Positions 11,401 through 25,000 are shown, counted from the stretch's first letter. The stretch: DNA of 64,000 nt from Varroa destructor (GCF_002443255.2 NW_019211454.1:58287693-58351692); one strand, 5' to 3'. The notes: generated by a model not told the origin, from the letters alone. Made by a program: numbers and translations.

Positions 11401-12998
11401 CACTTAAATATCCAGTCCTAAGATGGTCAAAAGAGGGTCGTATGCCCCATCAGAGCTCCTCGTCCCGAATGCGGCATCAAGTAACCAGTGAATCAACTAC
11501 TTATGTTCATACACGACCATTGTATGAAAGGTCATAAACTGAGCCGCCTGCGAGATATAGCAGCTAAGAAACAAGCGACTAGCGAAAAGTAACTGTCAAC
11601 GTTGGAAACTTCCCGTCCGCTAGAGTTTCGAAGCAGCTTCATAGTCTACAAGACGGCCATTGGAAACCCACCAATGAGGCCTTGCGTCGTTTTGTTCTGG
11701 CCGGTAAGCTGGAGAGAATTATATAAAACGATGTCATTTTTGTGGATATGTAGCAATTTACTCTATAAGATGTAGCGTCAGTAGACAGTTTCGATATTGT
11801 TGCAATCCAAAAAGCGAGATCTATTCGAAAAGGTCGCCTAGCACTGCTTTTTTTTTTTTTTAATAACACTTTAATTGAACGAAAATGCCTAATTCTAGAT
11901 TTCCTAGTTTGCAAAACGCCTATTAAGGTAGTAGCCTAAAATGTTGTGCTCCGTATTGACTACGTAAAGCTGTCTTAAAGTAGTAAACCGAATGACATTA
12001 AATTACATACATAACAGTAATCTGCACATACAATTGGTAGCTTTTATACATATTTGAAATCTTGCCATTTCGGATGGGGAATCCCATGGTAATGAGCAAA
12101 GCTGAGATTTTATAGATGCTCTCCATACTATGCTTACGCCTTCTAACTCCTATCAAGTGCCAATCAATCTAAGTTCAGTAAATCTTGAATATAAAATGAT
12201 GTAAGGATAAAGTTCTAACATGCCTTCTACCGTTTCTAATTAGCTTCGCCTACCATGCAGTATTTCATTTCAATCTGATACAATTACTGAACCATCCAAT
12301 ACTATGACTGGCTATAGTTTTAATAATTTCCATGGTGGACCCTTTATGCTAACTTTAAATGAACCGTATATAATACGTAATATTTTCATAACGAATATCT
12401 TCCGCGGGATACAGATATATTAAATTGAAGCACAGCTAAAGGCCATCTGATGGAATATGCAACTCGCACTTTCTCTTCAGAAATGTATTTTTTCTTTCCT
12501 TTTTTTTTTTTAGGAAGCTTCTTACGAAATAGGAAAAAGGTGGCCAGTGATCAGAAAGGCTGCTAATGAAAGTACTTCCCACTGCCTGGTTAGCCAGAAA
12601 TATGGCCTTGTCATTTAATCAATACAGCTATGTAGAGGCTCTCGTTGATCGTCTTGTCCTTTTCAGGTATTCTCCAGTGTATAAGATCCTTACAATCTAA
12701 GCAAACGTGGTCTTTTTTGAAGGAGGATTTGGTTCAACTCTGAGCTTAAGCGCATTTTTTAGAGCTACCAATTATTTCACTACTTCATAGAGACACCACT
12801 TCTTGTCGCCGTGTGCTAATCTGTCGTTGGGACTGCGTGTTGGCCGGAACAAGGCAAAATGCTGCGCGTCAATAAGAAGCCATAGTTCCATATGCACTTT
12901 ATTCAGTACATGGCGCCACAAGGCTTGTAATTACTAATTAAATTCCACAGAAGCAAGATGTTTGATACGAACGTAGTGCTTGCAGCTGATCTCCTGGG

Positions 12999-13026
12999 CA
13001 ATTAACGATTGGCCAATCATTAATTG
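12999..13026. repeat. Near-perfect 28-bp palindrome
   Basis: The sequence is centred on ggcc at 13,011-13,014. The arms read caattaacgattgg and ccaatcattaattg and pair at 13 of 14 positions. No neighbouring gene explains it. Confidence 0.5.
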
Positions 13027-14065
13027 GCCTTCGTCCATCTAGAATGGCCAATGCTAGTATACATCCTTCGAGTTCAAGATATGACCTTTAATATAAAGCA
13101 CCGCTTCGAGAAACCGTCCAACTCTTGACCGACTAGGTGTCAAAAATGTACTTTTTGATCTAGGACCTATACATTTGAAGATTGACCTCAACGTAAAATT
13201 CCGTATACACGCTTGGTTTTCTAACTGAAACCTGTTATGTATTTAAAGTCGTTCCAGCTTCAGCTATTTTCTGCAGCTAGTAATAACTAGCTTTTTAGGT
13301 TTTCTCTAGCTTTATGGTACGGGGTTTGAAAACAATTGCGCTTTAATTGACCTTGTTATTTTTAAGCAATCAGCTATGTTACATAATTTTCAAACGCCGA
13401 AGCTTTACCACCGTTCTTAGTATTTAGAACGATTTTAACAACGAATAATGAAAACTTTCAAGAGTCAGTTTGTATAAAAGCGTCCTGCCTTCGCTAAAGC
13501 ACGTATTAAGCATATTGAATTATGTAAGGCGCAAATAGATTATCAGTTAACTACCGAAAATTGCTCCGCATCAATGTTTTATTTATGGTTGAAATAATTT
13601 ATATATTAAAAATATAGTATCAAAAATGCTGTTTCTTCTCCGTAACATCAATCTAGGTGAGGCGAATTTTCAAAATTACTCACTTCGTACGCGCCATCAT
13701 GTCCATACATCAAATATATCTAATAATTACGGGTTTATAATATTAGGCAGCTTTTTCTATTCGAATTTTTCTCACAAGTTAAATGGTTGTCTGCAGTCGG
13801 AGCGTTTTCTGTTCCTCCTCAATAATATGTTACCATCTACCCTACCATTACCCTACCCTGTGCATACACAATGTCACAGTATTCCACCGCCATGGCCGGG
13901 TTCGTGTGATGTATATGAAGGTTTGCCAAGACCGCCACCAGGGTGCGCCACCAAGCGGAGGGTGAGGTTGGCTCCTATAGAGTCTGCAACCGTCGCACAT
14001 TAGCCGTTTTCGTCTCTTCTTTATGTCATAGGAACTATGTGTATGTCTGTCTATGTAGGGGAGGA

Positions 14066-14078
14066 GGGGGGGGGGGGG
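14066..14078. repeat. Homopolymer G13
   Basis: An uninterrupted run of thirteen G. The length is likely variable or imprecise in the assembly. Confidence 0.9.
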
Positions 14079-14999
14079 TCACAACTATGAAAAGTTTGAC
14101 GTACATCTCGCAGTGCTGTCCATGGGAATCGTAGACGCAGTCATCCAGTTAGTTTTGCATGTGGATCATGGAGAAAAAGTATTGAGCAGTACTAGTAATA
14201 ATGATAACAACAACAATATTAGTACTGTTACAATCGTTATCAAGCACTCGACCGATAAACGAATCATGGACATATACCACCATAGGGGGAATAAGATCAG
14301 CCTCGTGTTATAACCTGCTCCGCTGAAGGAAACTATTTTTAAACGGAAAAATGCGAATAGAATTAAAGTGTATAGTTGCCGTGTGTGAATGAGGCTGTCA
14401 TATAGAAAATGGTCCAAATGACATATTGGATAACAGAAAATCAAGTATTTTTTTTCTACCTAGTGCATGCTGATACTGTTGCAAACTTAATAGACAGAAA
14501 AACATAATAATATTGCGGTCTACTCGCGTATACCCATTTGTAAGCTGGCATAATGTTTCTCTAACGAGTAGCTCTATGCTCACCTATTAAACAAGCTACA
14601 CTGGTCGAAGAATTGGTTTTCCAGTCTCAGCGATATCAACTATTGAACGCAATGGCTTTAAATTGTTTTGTCGTCCATTCCTAACATGAAAACTTAACTG
14701 ACTTACGGTAGCGGAGCTAATTTAATGCTATCCCTAACGAACTAATTCACTACATATCGATAGTATCATAGACTCGCTCGTATTTTTAAATTTTTCTAGA
14801 CGCATCTGCTTCCGATTTTAAATACATAAACAACAACAACAGCTTTTTTCACTTCGTAGATATCGCCTTTTCTTTTTTTATCTGTATCTGGCCATTTTCT
14901 CCATCTTAGTTTCTTTATCGACACAATAGGTGCCGCGACTATTGTCCACTACGATACCGTATTGTATCGTACGTATCGCTTCGGGGAACTACTAGATGA

Positions 15000-16700
15000 C
15001 GAACAGTCAACAGAGAGTTATTGCGTCCTTTTCTAACACACGATACTATCGTCAACCGAAGAACCAAGAAGGGTGCAGGTTACCAGAAAAAAAACTGTGC
15101 AGGCCCCGAAATCCGCAGCTGGTCTGTCCCGCTCCGATTCTATCGGAATCCCGTCATCGTGCATCCGCTCAATGGCAAAACGACTCAAAATGACCCCCCG
15201 GGTCCGTCGACACTCTGTCTGAAATGCCACTTACTTAGCAGCCCGGGGTGATACCACCTCCGGCGCTCCAATGAATCTACGTGGTGGCCTGCTGGCTCTT
15301 TCTGCTGCTTTTACCACTACTGCCGCCATCACCACCACCAGACCGCTGCCTCTTACACGTACTGGTGCTGCTATGAACCCTGTCTTTGGCGCGCGTCGCG
15401 AGAAGAGGAGGCTGATAGGCCGGTAGGGGCCAGACAAACTAGGTAACCATCAGCCTTGCGTATGAGCGACGGAGCGGGCCTTGTTTTTTCGCGCCGGAGA
15501 CTCGCAGCAGACGACGGGCCTTGTGCGGGGCTCAGCGCGGCGGGGGTTCGTGGCGCCGTCTGGCGGTCCAGTTCGCCATCATGACCGAGACATGAATAAG
15601 AGCAAGGATTGGCGAGGCCAAGCGTAAGTCAACGAACAACGGGTGACACCCAGCGAGCGTGCAGCCGCCCGCCAACCAGCCAGCCAGCCACGGCCCCCCT
15701 GTGCCGCGCGCCATAGGTTGCAGCACCAGTAGCAGCGGTCGTGGTGGTCGCTATAGCAGCATCAGCAGCTGTAGCTAGCTGAAGGAAGGGCTGTTTGCTT
15801 TAGCCGCAGCTGGCTGGACCGCGCGCTGAACTGCGGTGTGCATGCGTCTACCCCGAGGGTAACTGCGAAAAATTCAACTATCTCTACTACTACTGCCACT
15901 ACTCTGTACTGCTACTCCTACAACACTGTAATATGTCGCCGTGCAGCAACAACTCAACTCCTCATATGTACTTTCTAACGTAGCGTAACTCAACCGACAC
16001 TTACGATACGACGAGACCCACTTCACACGTACGGCGACGACGAGACAAGGTTGCAGCGGGACTCAGTGACAAAGTAAATGTGCGCCAGCCAGCCAGCCTC
16101 AAACGGTAGACATAGTAGCGGCAACATCGGTGGTGGCAGTGAATTTTTTGCAGCCAGAACAAGAAACTGCTAGACGACGAACACGTTAGCAATAGCAACA
16201 TTAGAGACACTGTCCGCATTTCGTTACCCTGCAGCTCGCTGCTGTTCGTTCTCTGGCTAGTGACCATTCAAATCACTATGACACGAAGCCAACAGCGACA
16301 GCAAAGTCCGATCGAAATCGTATGACACGAAACAGACGGGCCAGCTGCAACACCCGAGTCAGAAGCAGCAGCGAGAACGACACTTACGTACAACTCTCGT
16401 GCAGCGCGATCGCTCTGTTGCTACTACTGCTACCGAACGGAACTACACTGGCGTTTTAGCGCGCGCACTGCGAAAACGCAGAAACCCGCCGATACAGACA
16501 GCGGAGAGAACAAAGCGAGAGAAGGCAAGGGTCGCAGTGGCACAAAAATCTGCAAAAAGTTGCACTGATCTGCCGTGTTCAGATTTCGGACAAAAACAAC
16601 GGCCCACAGAGAACAGGGAAGAGATTTGCTGAGCAATATCGATTAACAGTTGCTTAGTTTATCTAATGAAATCAAGCAGGTTTATCATTAATAGCAGCAG
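15000..16700 (-). promoter_or_regulatory. GC-rich, CpG-containing region, possible minus-strand promoter/first-exon zone
   Basis: This stretch is clearly GC-richer than its surroundings and rich in CpG and in CAG/CCAG-type repeats. On the minus strand it holds donor motifs at 15,234 (CTAA|GTAAGT), 16,004 (ATC|GTAAGT) and 16,387 (TAC|GTAAGT), as alternative first exons might. One of them is preceded by an ATG (15,329-15,327) opening a 31-codon Ala/Arg-rich frame up to the donor. No TATA box or initiator could be assigned. Promoter status is an inference. Confidence 0.25.
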
Positions 16701-17300
16701 TCGAAGCAGGTTTCGAAACAACGCGTTACGTGATCGAATCAGCGTGAACCGTGGTGGCGCTACGAACAGTAAAGGGGAAATTCGACTCTGCAAGCGTTTG
16801 CTGTCAATCACGAACGCACGCAGCGTAGAAAAAACACAAAAATAAACACTAGGGAAAACGCGCTCATTGAGTTAATCAACAACTACAACAGCCAGGTTGA
16901 ACGCTCATACTCAGCTGCTATTATAAACCTCATCTTATGCTGCTATATTATTAATACTCCGTTACCATTTCTGCAATATACTTCTTTTGATGCGAAAGTA
17001 GAGGCGAACCGAGCGCTCGCACATCTCACCGAAAACCGCACGCGCCCGATTGAACCATCGTGACGCGAGCCTCGGAAACAACTGGCCACTACCCACAAGC
17101 TGATCATTGACAAATCCAACCAATCCTAAAGCGTGCAATCATGGAAATCGCGGTTGGCTATCCTATGTAACCGTAGCATCCATAGCACAACTCAGCTGGC
17201 TGGTCTCTCTTCGACTACAGGCGTCAAGAAAAGTAAACAGGAAAAACGTCACCGGGAATAAACGACTGCTACAGGCCGAAGCGCACAGCATTTATTGTAC

Positions 17301-17314
17301 GGGGGGGGGGGGGG
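17301..17314. repeat. Homopolymer G14
   Basis: An uninterrupted run of fourteen G that creates a poly-Gly frame and should not be read as coding evidence. Confidence 0.9.
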
Positions 17315-18112
17315 CAACGACGACTTCGACAGTTCGAGTGATGTGCGAATGTTGTTGACGGCGTCAGCGTCAGCTACGCCAATATTCTTCTAGTGTTCTC
17401 GGATGCGACAATGGATTGAAGTGTGGGTAATATTGACGCTGGTGATGTGTTCAACCGTTGTCGGCAGCAGACGAATAAGAGAAATCATTTTTACCATTAT
17501 CATTATAGTCGCAAGCATCGTTATCATCGCTGGTGACGGTAACAGTGGGGAGCTGCCCCTGCGTACTATGCTAACCGTAAATGATTGATTGCTATTGTTA
17601 CCTCCACCTTATGCAATAGGGACCGACTGGCGAAAAAAGGTACAGACAGAAGAACGGGAACGAGAATATCGCAATAGTAATCATCGACGACGACGGCGTC
17701 TATGTTGTCGCTTTCAAATCTGCTCTACCACTGTAACGAACAATATGACGACGTGCAGAAGTGTATGAGTGTGTGGGTTCGTGGGTTCATTTTGTCTCGA
17801 AGAAACGGGTAGAGGTAACAGCAGAGTGTAGTTGCAGCGCGTCCTCAACTTCAGCTGCTGCGACAACGAACAAGACGATGCCAGTAAACGATGACAGCTG
17901 AATAAGTAAAGCCACTTGTAGACGAGACCAGCAGAGCCGAAAGCGTCGCGCCCTGTTACGAAGCTACACGCAAAAACCACCTGACCCTCAGCGGCGGTAG
18001 CAATAATAAGGACGGTAATAACAATAGAAAGGACCGGCCGCGAGAAGTAGGCCAGGTGCTAGCTGTAGGATTCTGCCCGCACGCAGAATACGGAAACAAA
18101 TTGGGACTGCTT

Positions 18113-18120
<8 letters not shown>

Positions 18121-18143
<23 letters not shown>

Positions 18144-18167
18144 ATGGGTGTGTGTTTGTGTTTGTGT
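18121..18167. repeat. (TG)n microsatellite, pure then imperfect
   Basis: Pure TG units run from 18,121 to 18,143, then decay into tgtatgggtgtgtgtttgtg-type imperfect copies. It accounts for the Thr/His-rich minus-strand open frames here. Confidence 0.9.
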
Positions 18168-20012
18168 CAGTGGGTGAACGCAAGAGAAAGCGTTAAGGAA
18201 AAGAGCGGGAAGGATACATAGCGAAGCGGTTCCGCCTAGAGCGAAAGTGTACACGCAAGAAGCCAAACAAGAGCAAGAACCCAAATAACTGAAGGGAAAG
18301 CGGCACTGAGGAAAAACAAGAGACAAAACGAAACGACCGTTGACAATATCTTTGCGTGGAACAAGCAATAAGGTTCAGTTATAGACGCTCTGCGTCAAAC
18401 GTACGGGGTTAAACGCCGCCGTGTTCGAGCCCAGGGGCGGGACGAGAGGATGCGCGAAGAGTCTCGACGCCTGCATCTGCAGTTGCAGCTACTTCAAGAC
18501 CATCCGAACGTCCACCCCAACAGCACTACCACCCACAGCGAGTAAGTTCATTACGAGGTGGCCTATTACACGTATGTGCAGGTACTATCCGGCCGTACTA
18601 TGTCATCATTTTACCTTTCTGTCATGATTTTTGCGGAGAGATTGCGCAGGCTGCTCACGTAAAGGTAAAGTGTAAACTAGTTGATTTTCGACCGGTTATG
18701 GTTAGACGTTCAGTTGTGAATTATGCCATACATCAGTTTTGTAAATTGATGTTTGCGACTTGTCGACTATGGAACTAAATAAATGGTTGGGGCCGATCAA
18801 GCACTAGTTACGCATTGCTTCAGACGTAATTCATTAGTAAATAGTTTGAAATGAATCCTGGAAGTGACCCCTCTATATTTTGACGGATCAGGTGGAGCTG
18901 AATTACCGCTGAGTAGCATAAGCAGAATTGTCTTATGACGTGCACACGAGCCTAAGTACATATACATTCGTATATGTACATAGGTCCATACATTGGCGCC
19001 GCGGTTCGAAAAGGCAAGTAGATCCTGGATTCGACTCCTATTCATTACTTTTGAGACAATTTGGTGAGCGCTCAGAAGAATAGAAATGAACCACATTATG
19101 TACAGCTGTTTCCTCTGTCACATCCCGTGGGAACTCGTTGCATTGGCCTTCGAGTTTGCTCGACTCCGTCAAATGCGAAAAAAATCCTATAGAAAAACAA
19201 ATTCTAATCATTTTAGCGTAAATTTATCATTATCCTGTCAGCCACCACCGTTGCTCTCATTGTCGTACGCAACTGTCTAATGAATAAATGGTTGTTGAAC
19301 CCGGTACACTGATTGGTCACCTTACAATCGATGCGATCTGCAAGCGCTGCGCAATCAGGCATTTGCCCTGACGCTCGCCCTTGCGGATGATTGCTCTTTT
19401 GGCCGTTCGATTGCTTTGCCCGTCTACCGACTACCTGCGGCGTGTTCTTAACTACCAATCGAACTACCAACAGCAGCTGTAGTTCTCGCTGTTGATTCCT
19501 TCGACCACGAAGGTCGAGGGCCCTTTATTATACACCGGATAGAACAGTCTCTAGTAGCGTGAGTTCGAATGAATATCAAGTACGTGCCTACATATTGTGC
19601 ATACCTCTATGTCCAGGTACCCTTTTAGCGTTCAGCTCACTCACAAACAGCGAATTACATCATGGAACGCTCTATGCTGGGACTTGGGCTGTGGAACAGG
19701 GATGACGCGACTATCCCCTCGTCCTTCCATCGACGATAGATGAAAAATTCGCCGTCACAACAGTGGTTGAGATATGTTAACATGCTATATGGCGGCTGCT
19801 AAGAGAAGGCAGGTAGATAAAATTCAGGTAAGCGTATACTGAGTATAGGTTGCAAGAAGTATCACTCAGCAGTAGCAGCTATGGTAGCTAGCGCCGTCGC
19901 CGCTACGGCCGTCATCGATTCGATGACGGTGGTGGCATTTGGGGACTGGGTGTTGGATAGCTCATAGTAGGGGGTTCACGCTTGCCATGCAGACAGCGAA
20001 TGCTTTGCATAG

Positions 20013-20032
20013 CCCCCCCCCCCCCCCCCCCC
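20013..20032. repeat. Homopolymer C20
   Basis: Twenty consecutive C. On the other strand it is a G20 tract, a potential G-quadruplex contributor and a common site of sequencing length error. Confidence 0.9.
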
Positions 20033-20750
20033 TGCTCCGCCCGGGGAGAGATGCCGCGACTTGTCCGGCTGTTGCTATTTTCATTGTTGCTGATGTGTAT
20101 TACATCCGAAACGATGCGATACACCACTTAGCCCCATCGGCATTAGCTCAAACTGCCGTTTAATTCTGAGAGCTGACAAGACCGAAGTCTCGCCAATCAA
20201 CAGCACGACGGGCAAGTGTGTTTATGATAGCATTAAAGTCGAGATCGACAATACGCACCAGTAATAATGGTAGTGGCAGTATTTACGGACTCTATTCCGA
20301 GGACATGTGCCTAAGTTTAGCAGGCAAAGACGTTGCCACCCGCTGCGTTACCGGTTAGACTAAGTTATTACATGCTGAACTGGTTGTTGACAAGGGGCGA
20401 AAATGATATGGCAGATGTTTAGTCCAAGTTATTTCCAATATGTATAGCGTTTTATTTAATATCGACCTATTAATAAAACGTAATAAAGCAATAACGACGA
20501 TCGTTCTGTCTTGATAGTTTTCACTATTCGTCTATGTATATTCTCGGGGTTGCGATTTTAGGTACTGGTAGGGGCCCTATTGATAGAGCTGTCTATTAAA
20601 CAACGAATAGTTTTTTCAGGCCGTTTTGGTATTGGCCACAATCCTTACACGGGTTATTTCAGGTGAGCTTTGACGTAAGTCAATTAGGGGTTCATTTTAC
20701 GCGCATAGTGATTGTTCAATGTATTCCGTTCGAACGAGAGGCATAAGAGT

Positions 20751-20888
20751 ATACGGTGGTTCGTATTTCTATTTCCTAGTTTAATCTGTGAGCACACGCT
20801 ACGGGTATTTAGAAGCACCATACGGTGGTTCGTATTTCTATTTCCTAGTTTAATCGGTGAGCACACGCTACGGGTATTTAGAAGCACC
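20751..20888. repeat. Tandem duplication, 69-bp unit x2
   Basis: Unit 1 is 20,751-20,819 and unit 2 is 20,820-20,888. They are head-to-tail and differ at one base (ctgtg versus cggtg). This is the first of five unrelated duplications in 550 bp. Confidence 0.95.
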
Positions 20889-20936
20889 TATTTCTTATAG
20901 GTCTAACTCAAACGCGACGCACCTATTTCTTATAGG
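20884..20936. repeat. Direct repeat, 18-bp unit x2 with 17-bp spacer
   Basis: gcacctatttcttatagg occurs at 20,884-20,901 and 20,919-20,936, overlapping the end of the preceding 69-bp duplication. Confidence 0.95.
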
Positions 20937-21005
20937 AAAACTCGTTTGTGTAAAACGCGTTCAAGTTCAATCCTTTACATGATGAGATTATTTCGGTAAT
21001 CTAGC

Positions 21006-21069
21006 GACTTAATCTGAAGCCTCTTCCTGCCACAAAAGACTTAATCTGAAGCCTCTTCCTGCCACAAAA
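21006..21069. repeat. Tandem duplication, 32-bp unit x2
   Basis: Two identical head-to-tail units at 21,006-21,037 and 21,038-21,069 (unit begins gacttaatctgaagcctctt). A third partial gacttaatc follows at about 21,074. Confidence 0.95.
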
Positions 21070-21148
21070 GATAGACTTAATCAGATCTACCGCATATTTC
21101 TACCGCACAGTTTTTTGATACTGAAATGTGACATTGATCATGAAGCAG

Positions 21149-21198
21149 AGTGAGGTATTTTCACAATATGAACAGTGAGGTATTTTTACAATATGAAC
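21149..21198. repeat. Tandem duplication, 25-bp unit x2
   Basis: Units at 21,149-21,173 and 21,174-21,198 (agtgaggtatttt...atatgaac) differ at one base. Confidence 0.95.
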
Positions 21199-21277
21199 AC
21201 GATTCTCATAGCATACAATGCATTGCTACGTTTGTTCTACGCTCGATGTCCCCTTTCTTCTCAGCTCGCAAGTGGAC

Positions 21278-21303
21278 TGCCATTGACTTCTGCCATTGAC
21301 TTC
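21278..21303. repeat. Tandem duplication, 13-bp unit x2
   Basis: tgccattgacttc is repeated exactly at 21,278-21,290 and 21,291-21,303. Confidence 0.95.
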
Positions 21304-21981
21304 TTCAATCTGTCTCCTTATTCAGAATCTTAGATGTCAAAAATGAAGGCCGAATGAGGTTTCCAAACGGAGAACCAAGAAGAGCCTGCGTCCTATGATG
21401 GGCGGTTTGCTAATGAGGGACCCCTGTGTCAATTATCCAGGGGAAGCTCAGGGTAACTAGGTCAGTTGATAGCGTAAAAATGCCTGTGAGTGGAGATGTC
21501 GTTGTTCTCAGGACACTGCTGTTGGCGCCTTCACCACTTCTGCTGGAATAACGACAAAGGCAATCACGGCAAGCGGTAACGACGACAAGACGTAGCAGCA
21601 GGGCGGCGTGGCAGCCGGCGAACAAAGTCAGGTCTTTTTTTTTTCTTCAACAGACAAGCAAGCGGGTACCACCCACTCGTCTGTTCGTTCCTCTTACGCT
21701 GGTTCTGTCGTTTTTGTCCTCTTCATCTACCCAGGAAGCTAGTTAAAACTAGATACCCAACTCCCTGGACGACTAACCCGTACTGTTCTTGTTGTGGCTG
21801 GCTCATCACTATTGCGATTCTGCCTGTACGACGCAGTACCATTCTTTATGTTGAGTTATGGTGGGTTTGAGGTTACCCCTTAACGTTCTGTCCCATTTTG
21901 CCTCCAGAACTTTCAAGCATCACTCTGCTCTCTCGAGACCAGCTTGGTTCGAAGCCGCAACCGCCGCTTGCCGGCAAACTT

Positions 21982-22007
21982 AGCCAGCCAGCCAGCCAGC
22001 CAGCCAG
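21982..22007. repeat. (AGCC)n microsatellite
   Basis: Six and a half uninterrupted AGCC units. Shorter runs of the same motif appear near 15,680, 16,087 and 61,590, so this tetramer is a recurrent simple repeat in the window. Confidence 0.9.
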
Positions 22008-25000
22008 TGAGCGAACGAGCGACCGACTGCCTGGGGCGTTCCTGGCGTCCGCCGTTGCCGCCTCGGTCGGCGCGCGTGTCGTTCAGTTATTATTAACAAG
22101 GCCACGTTTGGTCTAGTCCACTCTGCCTCGACGATAATGGCTGCTGGTATAGCAGCTACTTAAGTATATAATACAACACATAAATATCAGTTCTGAACAA
22201 TATTAAACGGCAATACCTGTATTCATTAAATTTGCACATAGGTAGTGGTCATTTTACTAACTGTATTCCTTTATAACTTTTTTTTTGCTGAATGATACGT
22301 ACTCAAATGTACCACTGAAAGGTTTCTTCGTTGTTCTACAAAGCTATTATTATTCTGCAGATCACCATATATTATCCACGTCTAGTTACGACGCGATGAC
22401 GAAGTTTGCGTTAAACGGAGTGTCACCTCGCTCATAAAAATGACCACGAGAGACAAACAATGCCGTTTTATAAGCTCCTTGAATAAACCTCAGGTAAGCT
22501 GAGGAAGGCTCATTCTGGCTAGACTTTCTAGTGACTAAAACACTGCAAAAGAACTAAAAAAATACAGAAAAGAAGTAATCGGCAAGAACAGATGCACCAA
22601 TCTAATACACGTAAATTTGGAGGAACATACGTTCATATGCGCATAGCGTGAATCCAGTCAATAGATGTTTGTAGAAGCATGTCGAAAATGGCCATCGTTA
22701 ATGCTTATGGTGATTAGTAGAGATAACGGGTTTCTGTGTGAAAGTACCATCAGTGTGTCCAACCATCACTATTGGTATTTTTAACGCAAACGCAAGCAGA
22801 GATGCTATATGAGAATCAGCAATAGAGGCAAAAGCAGCGTAAAAGAGGAAATCACGAAGTCGGCTGATAATCAGTACGGTGCAACGCTCGACCGCTAAAC
22901 CAAAGCTTCGTGGCCCTCAGATCATAGTAAACTCTAACAGCTCAACTTGTCAGTAGTCGCAGAAGCAATCGTTGTAGCTACAACGGTAGCTTTACTGTTC
23001 AAAGTGTTGCTGAGGGTCGCTACTGCTAGCCGATTCAAAGGATTGACTTGGTCGATCGCTGAGTGCGTCAATGGCCTTATTGAGTGTACAGATATTTCTA
23101 CTTCCAGATAATTTAAAGGCGAATATAAGACATTAGCGACTCATAAATATGCTGATATGAGCAAGATATAGCGATGAGACACGTCCGTTCTGTATGTGCT
23201 TGTCTATGTATATTTATGAGTGGGTGTGTACGACTGTGTTTGTCCATCTCGCAGTGCAGCAAAAAAAGTACGATCCGTGTAGCATTTTTCGACCTCAATT
23301 CACATTTGCCTTTTTGCCCCAGAGCCCTTATCTCCGTCCTCATGTTTCCCCTTTTTTTTTTGTTTGTCGCCACTCCGCCCTGTCTGCATTACAAATATCG
23401 TTGCAGAGGATTAGTCTTGTTTTTTTACGGGGTATCACTCGAATGCCGACAGTTTGTCCAATACGCCACTTCACGAGTGTGCTCGCATCTGGTTTTATAG
23501 GGGTGTTCAGAGAGATTGTGGGATAATGTGCGGTAAGGAGCATTACCATAGGGGAGACCGGAGCTGTCACCAACCGAGGTTGTAACAACTGCGCAGAACC
23601 AATATCGACGCCAAACTTGGCGGTGTAGCCGACCTCATTTTAGGCAAAGACTTTGACTACTTATTCTTCATAATTTCCATGGAGACTCGCGGAATTGCTC
23701 TATCGGCCATTCCCTAGAAGTAGAATAGGCCGTAGAATGAAGGCAAATTACGAAATCTATGCTCTTTTAGAAACTCTTGCAAGACTACTTAATCTAGCTT
23801 GCGATATACGTAACCTAGTTCGCTACTCGCAGTAGTAAACTTCCCAAGAAAAGAACGAAATCTAGCTCTTTTTCGGCCAGTGCAACCCTGCTTTTATGAA
23901 CGACTCTGAGTTCGTGTGTTTATGAGTACTTATGCTCATGCACTACAACTATATGTTTATGACAGGCAAATGTTTGTAGCGTAATTAAGTGTCCGTTACA
24001 CTTAATGATACGATGCACCACTTCACGCGGTGAAACGTATGCTGATGTCTATCCCTCTTGAGGTGAATCCTATTACTCCCCCCATCTAATTTCTTCACTT
24101 TTCTCATTTACATTTACAAAGCGTCAAACAAAAAAGGAATGACTGGACAGTGATGTTGATCTAATAAAGATCAGCGAAGTTGACCCAGGTTTATTGAAAC
24201 CTGTGTGCCCCATCATGCCGTCGTCATGAGAACCGTTATCATTGCCACAATCGGTACTACCTACGGTACAGACGATGCTGATGGACACCGTGACGACCAT
24301 AAATTACTAACCGATTTCATTCCCCCGATTCATCGACCGACCCGCAGTGACCATAATCCTTCATTATATTCTTGATTTTTCACTTCTTTTTTTTCCACAG
24401 CATTTTGTGTAGCAATCTCAATTTAACAGCACTTAGCCAGTTGGTCTGCTAAATTTTAAAGCAGAGAAGCGACTAGAGACCAAAATGAAAACTAGCTAGA
24501 TGAAAATGAAATGAAAACTAGATGAACTAGCCTACTCTGTATCTAGCGCTTCTTTTTACCTCGTCAACCATTTAGCGAGTCGTCTTCATTCTTCGGACCG
24601 AGGAAAAACTGCGTGCGTGTATGTGGTCACCGCAGATGTACCTTTGGCGCTGGAAATTATTTTAACAGCTGTCGATAGTACTAGTAACAGGATATGTTTC
24701 GTTGTTATAAAGGTACCTTGTGCTTATACAACAACAACTACTACTGCAACAGTTTCAACCGTTGTTATCGAAACTGCAGCGTCCACTCGCCTGTTTCGCT
24801 TTGTGCTTGGGCCCGTCGGGCCCGTCGTCAATGCTAAGTGTTCGGTGTCCAGGTAGTGCTTCATGCAGCAGCTGCCGTTGTCCCGCCAGGCAGTTGTTTC
24901 ATCCGTCCGTTCTTGTGCCTTGCCTACCTTTTTGTTCGCTGGCTGGAGGGAGTCCTTTGCGGTGGCGCTCTGGTCGTCGGGTTTGGTTAGCTGGCTAGCT

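Larger units (their letters stand above)
8430..15000. other. No gene recognised; GC-richer 9.1-9.7 kb, then AT-rich
   Basis: Minus-strand donor-like sites occur at 8854 (AAAG|GTGAGT) and 9400 (GGA|GTAAGT). They could end noncoding upstream exons, but this motif is expected by chance about every 2 kb per strand. From about 9.7 to 13.9 kb the DNA is AT-rich with only short open frames. Near 13,000 there is a near-perfect 28-bp palindrome. A run of 13 G lies at 14,066-14,078. Confidence 0.3.
16700..20750. other. No gene recognised; GC-richer with simple repeats
   Basis: It contains a G14 run, a (TG)n tract and a C20 run. Open frames here (up to 126 codons) are mostly products of repeat tracts. 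No splice-linked coding exons or RNA genes were seen. At about 18,990-19,045 a weak A-box/B-box-like pair (GGATTCGACTCC) suggests an old tRNA-derived repeat. Confidence 0.35.

Noticed and set aside
17956..18368. Thr/His-rich minus-strand frames
   Set aside because: They are translations of the (TG)n microsatellite.
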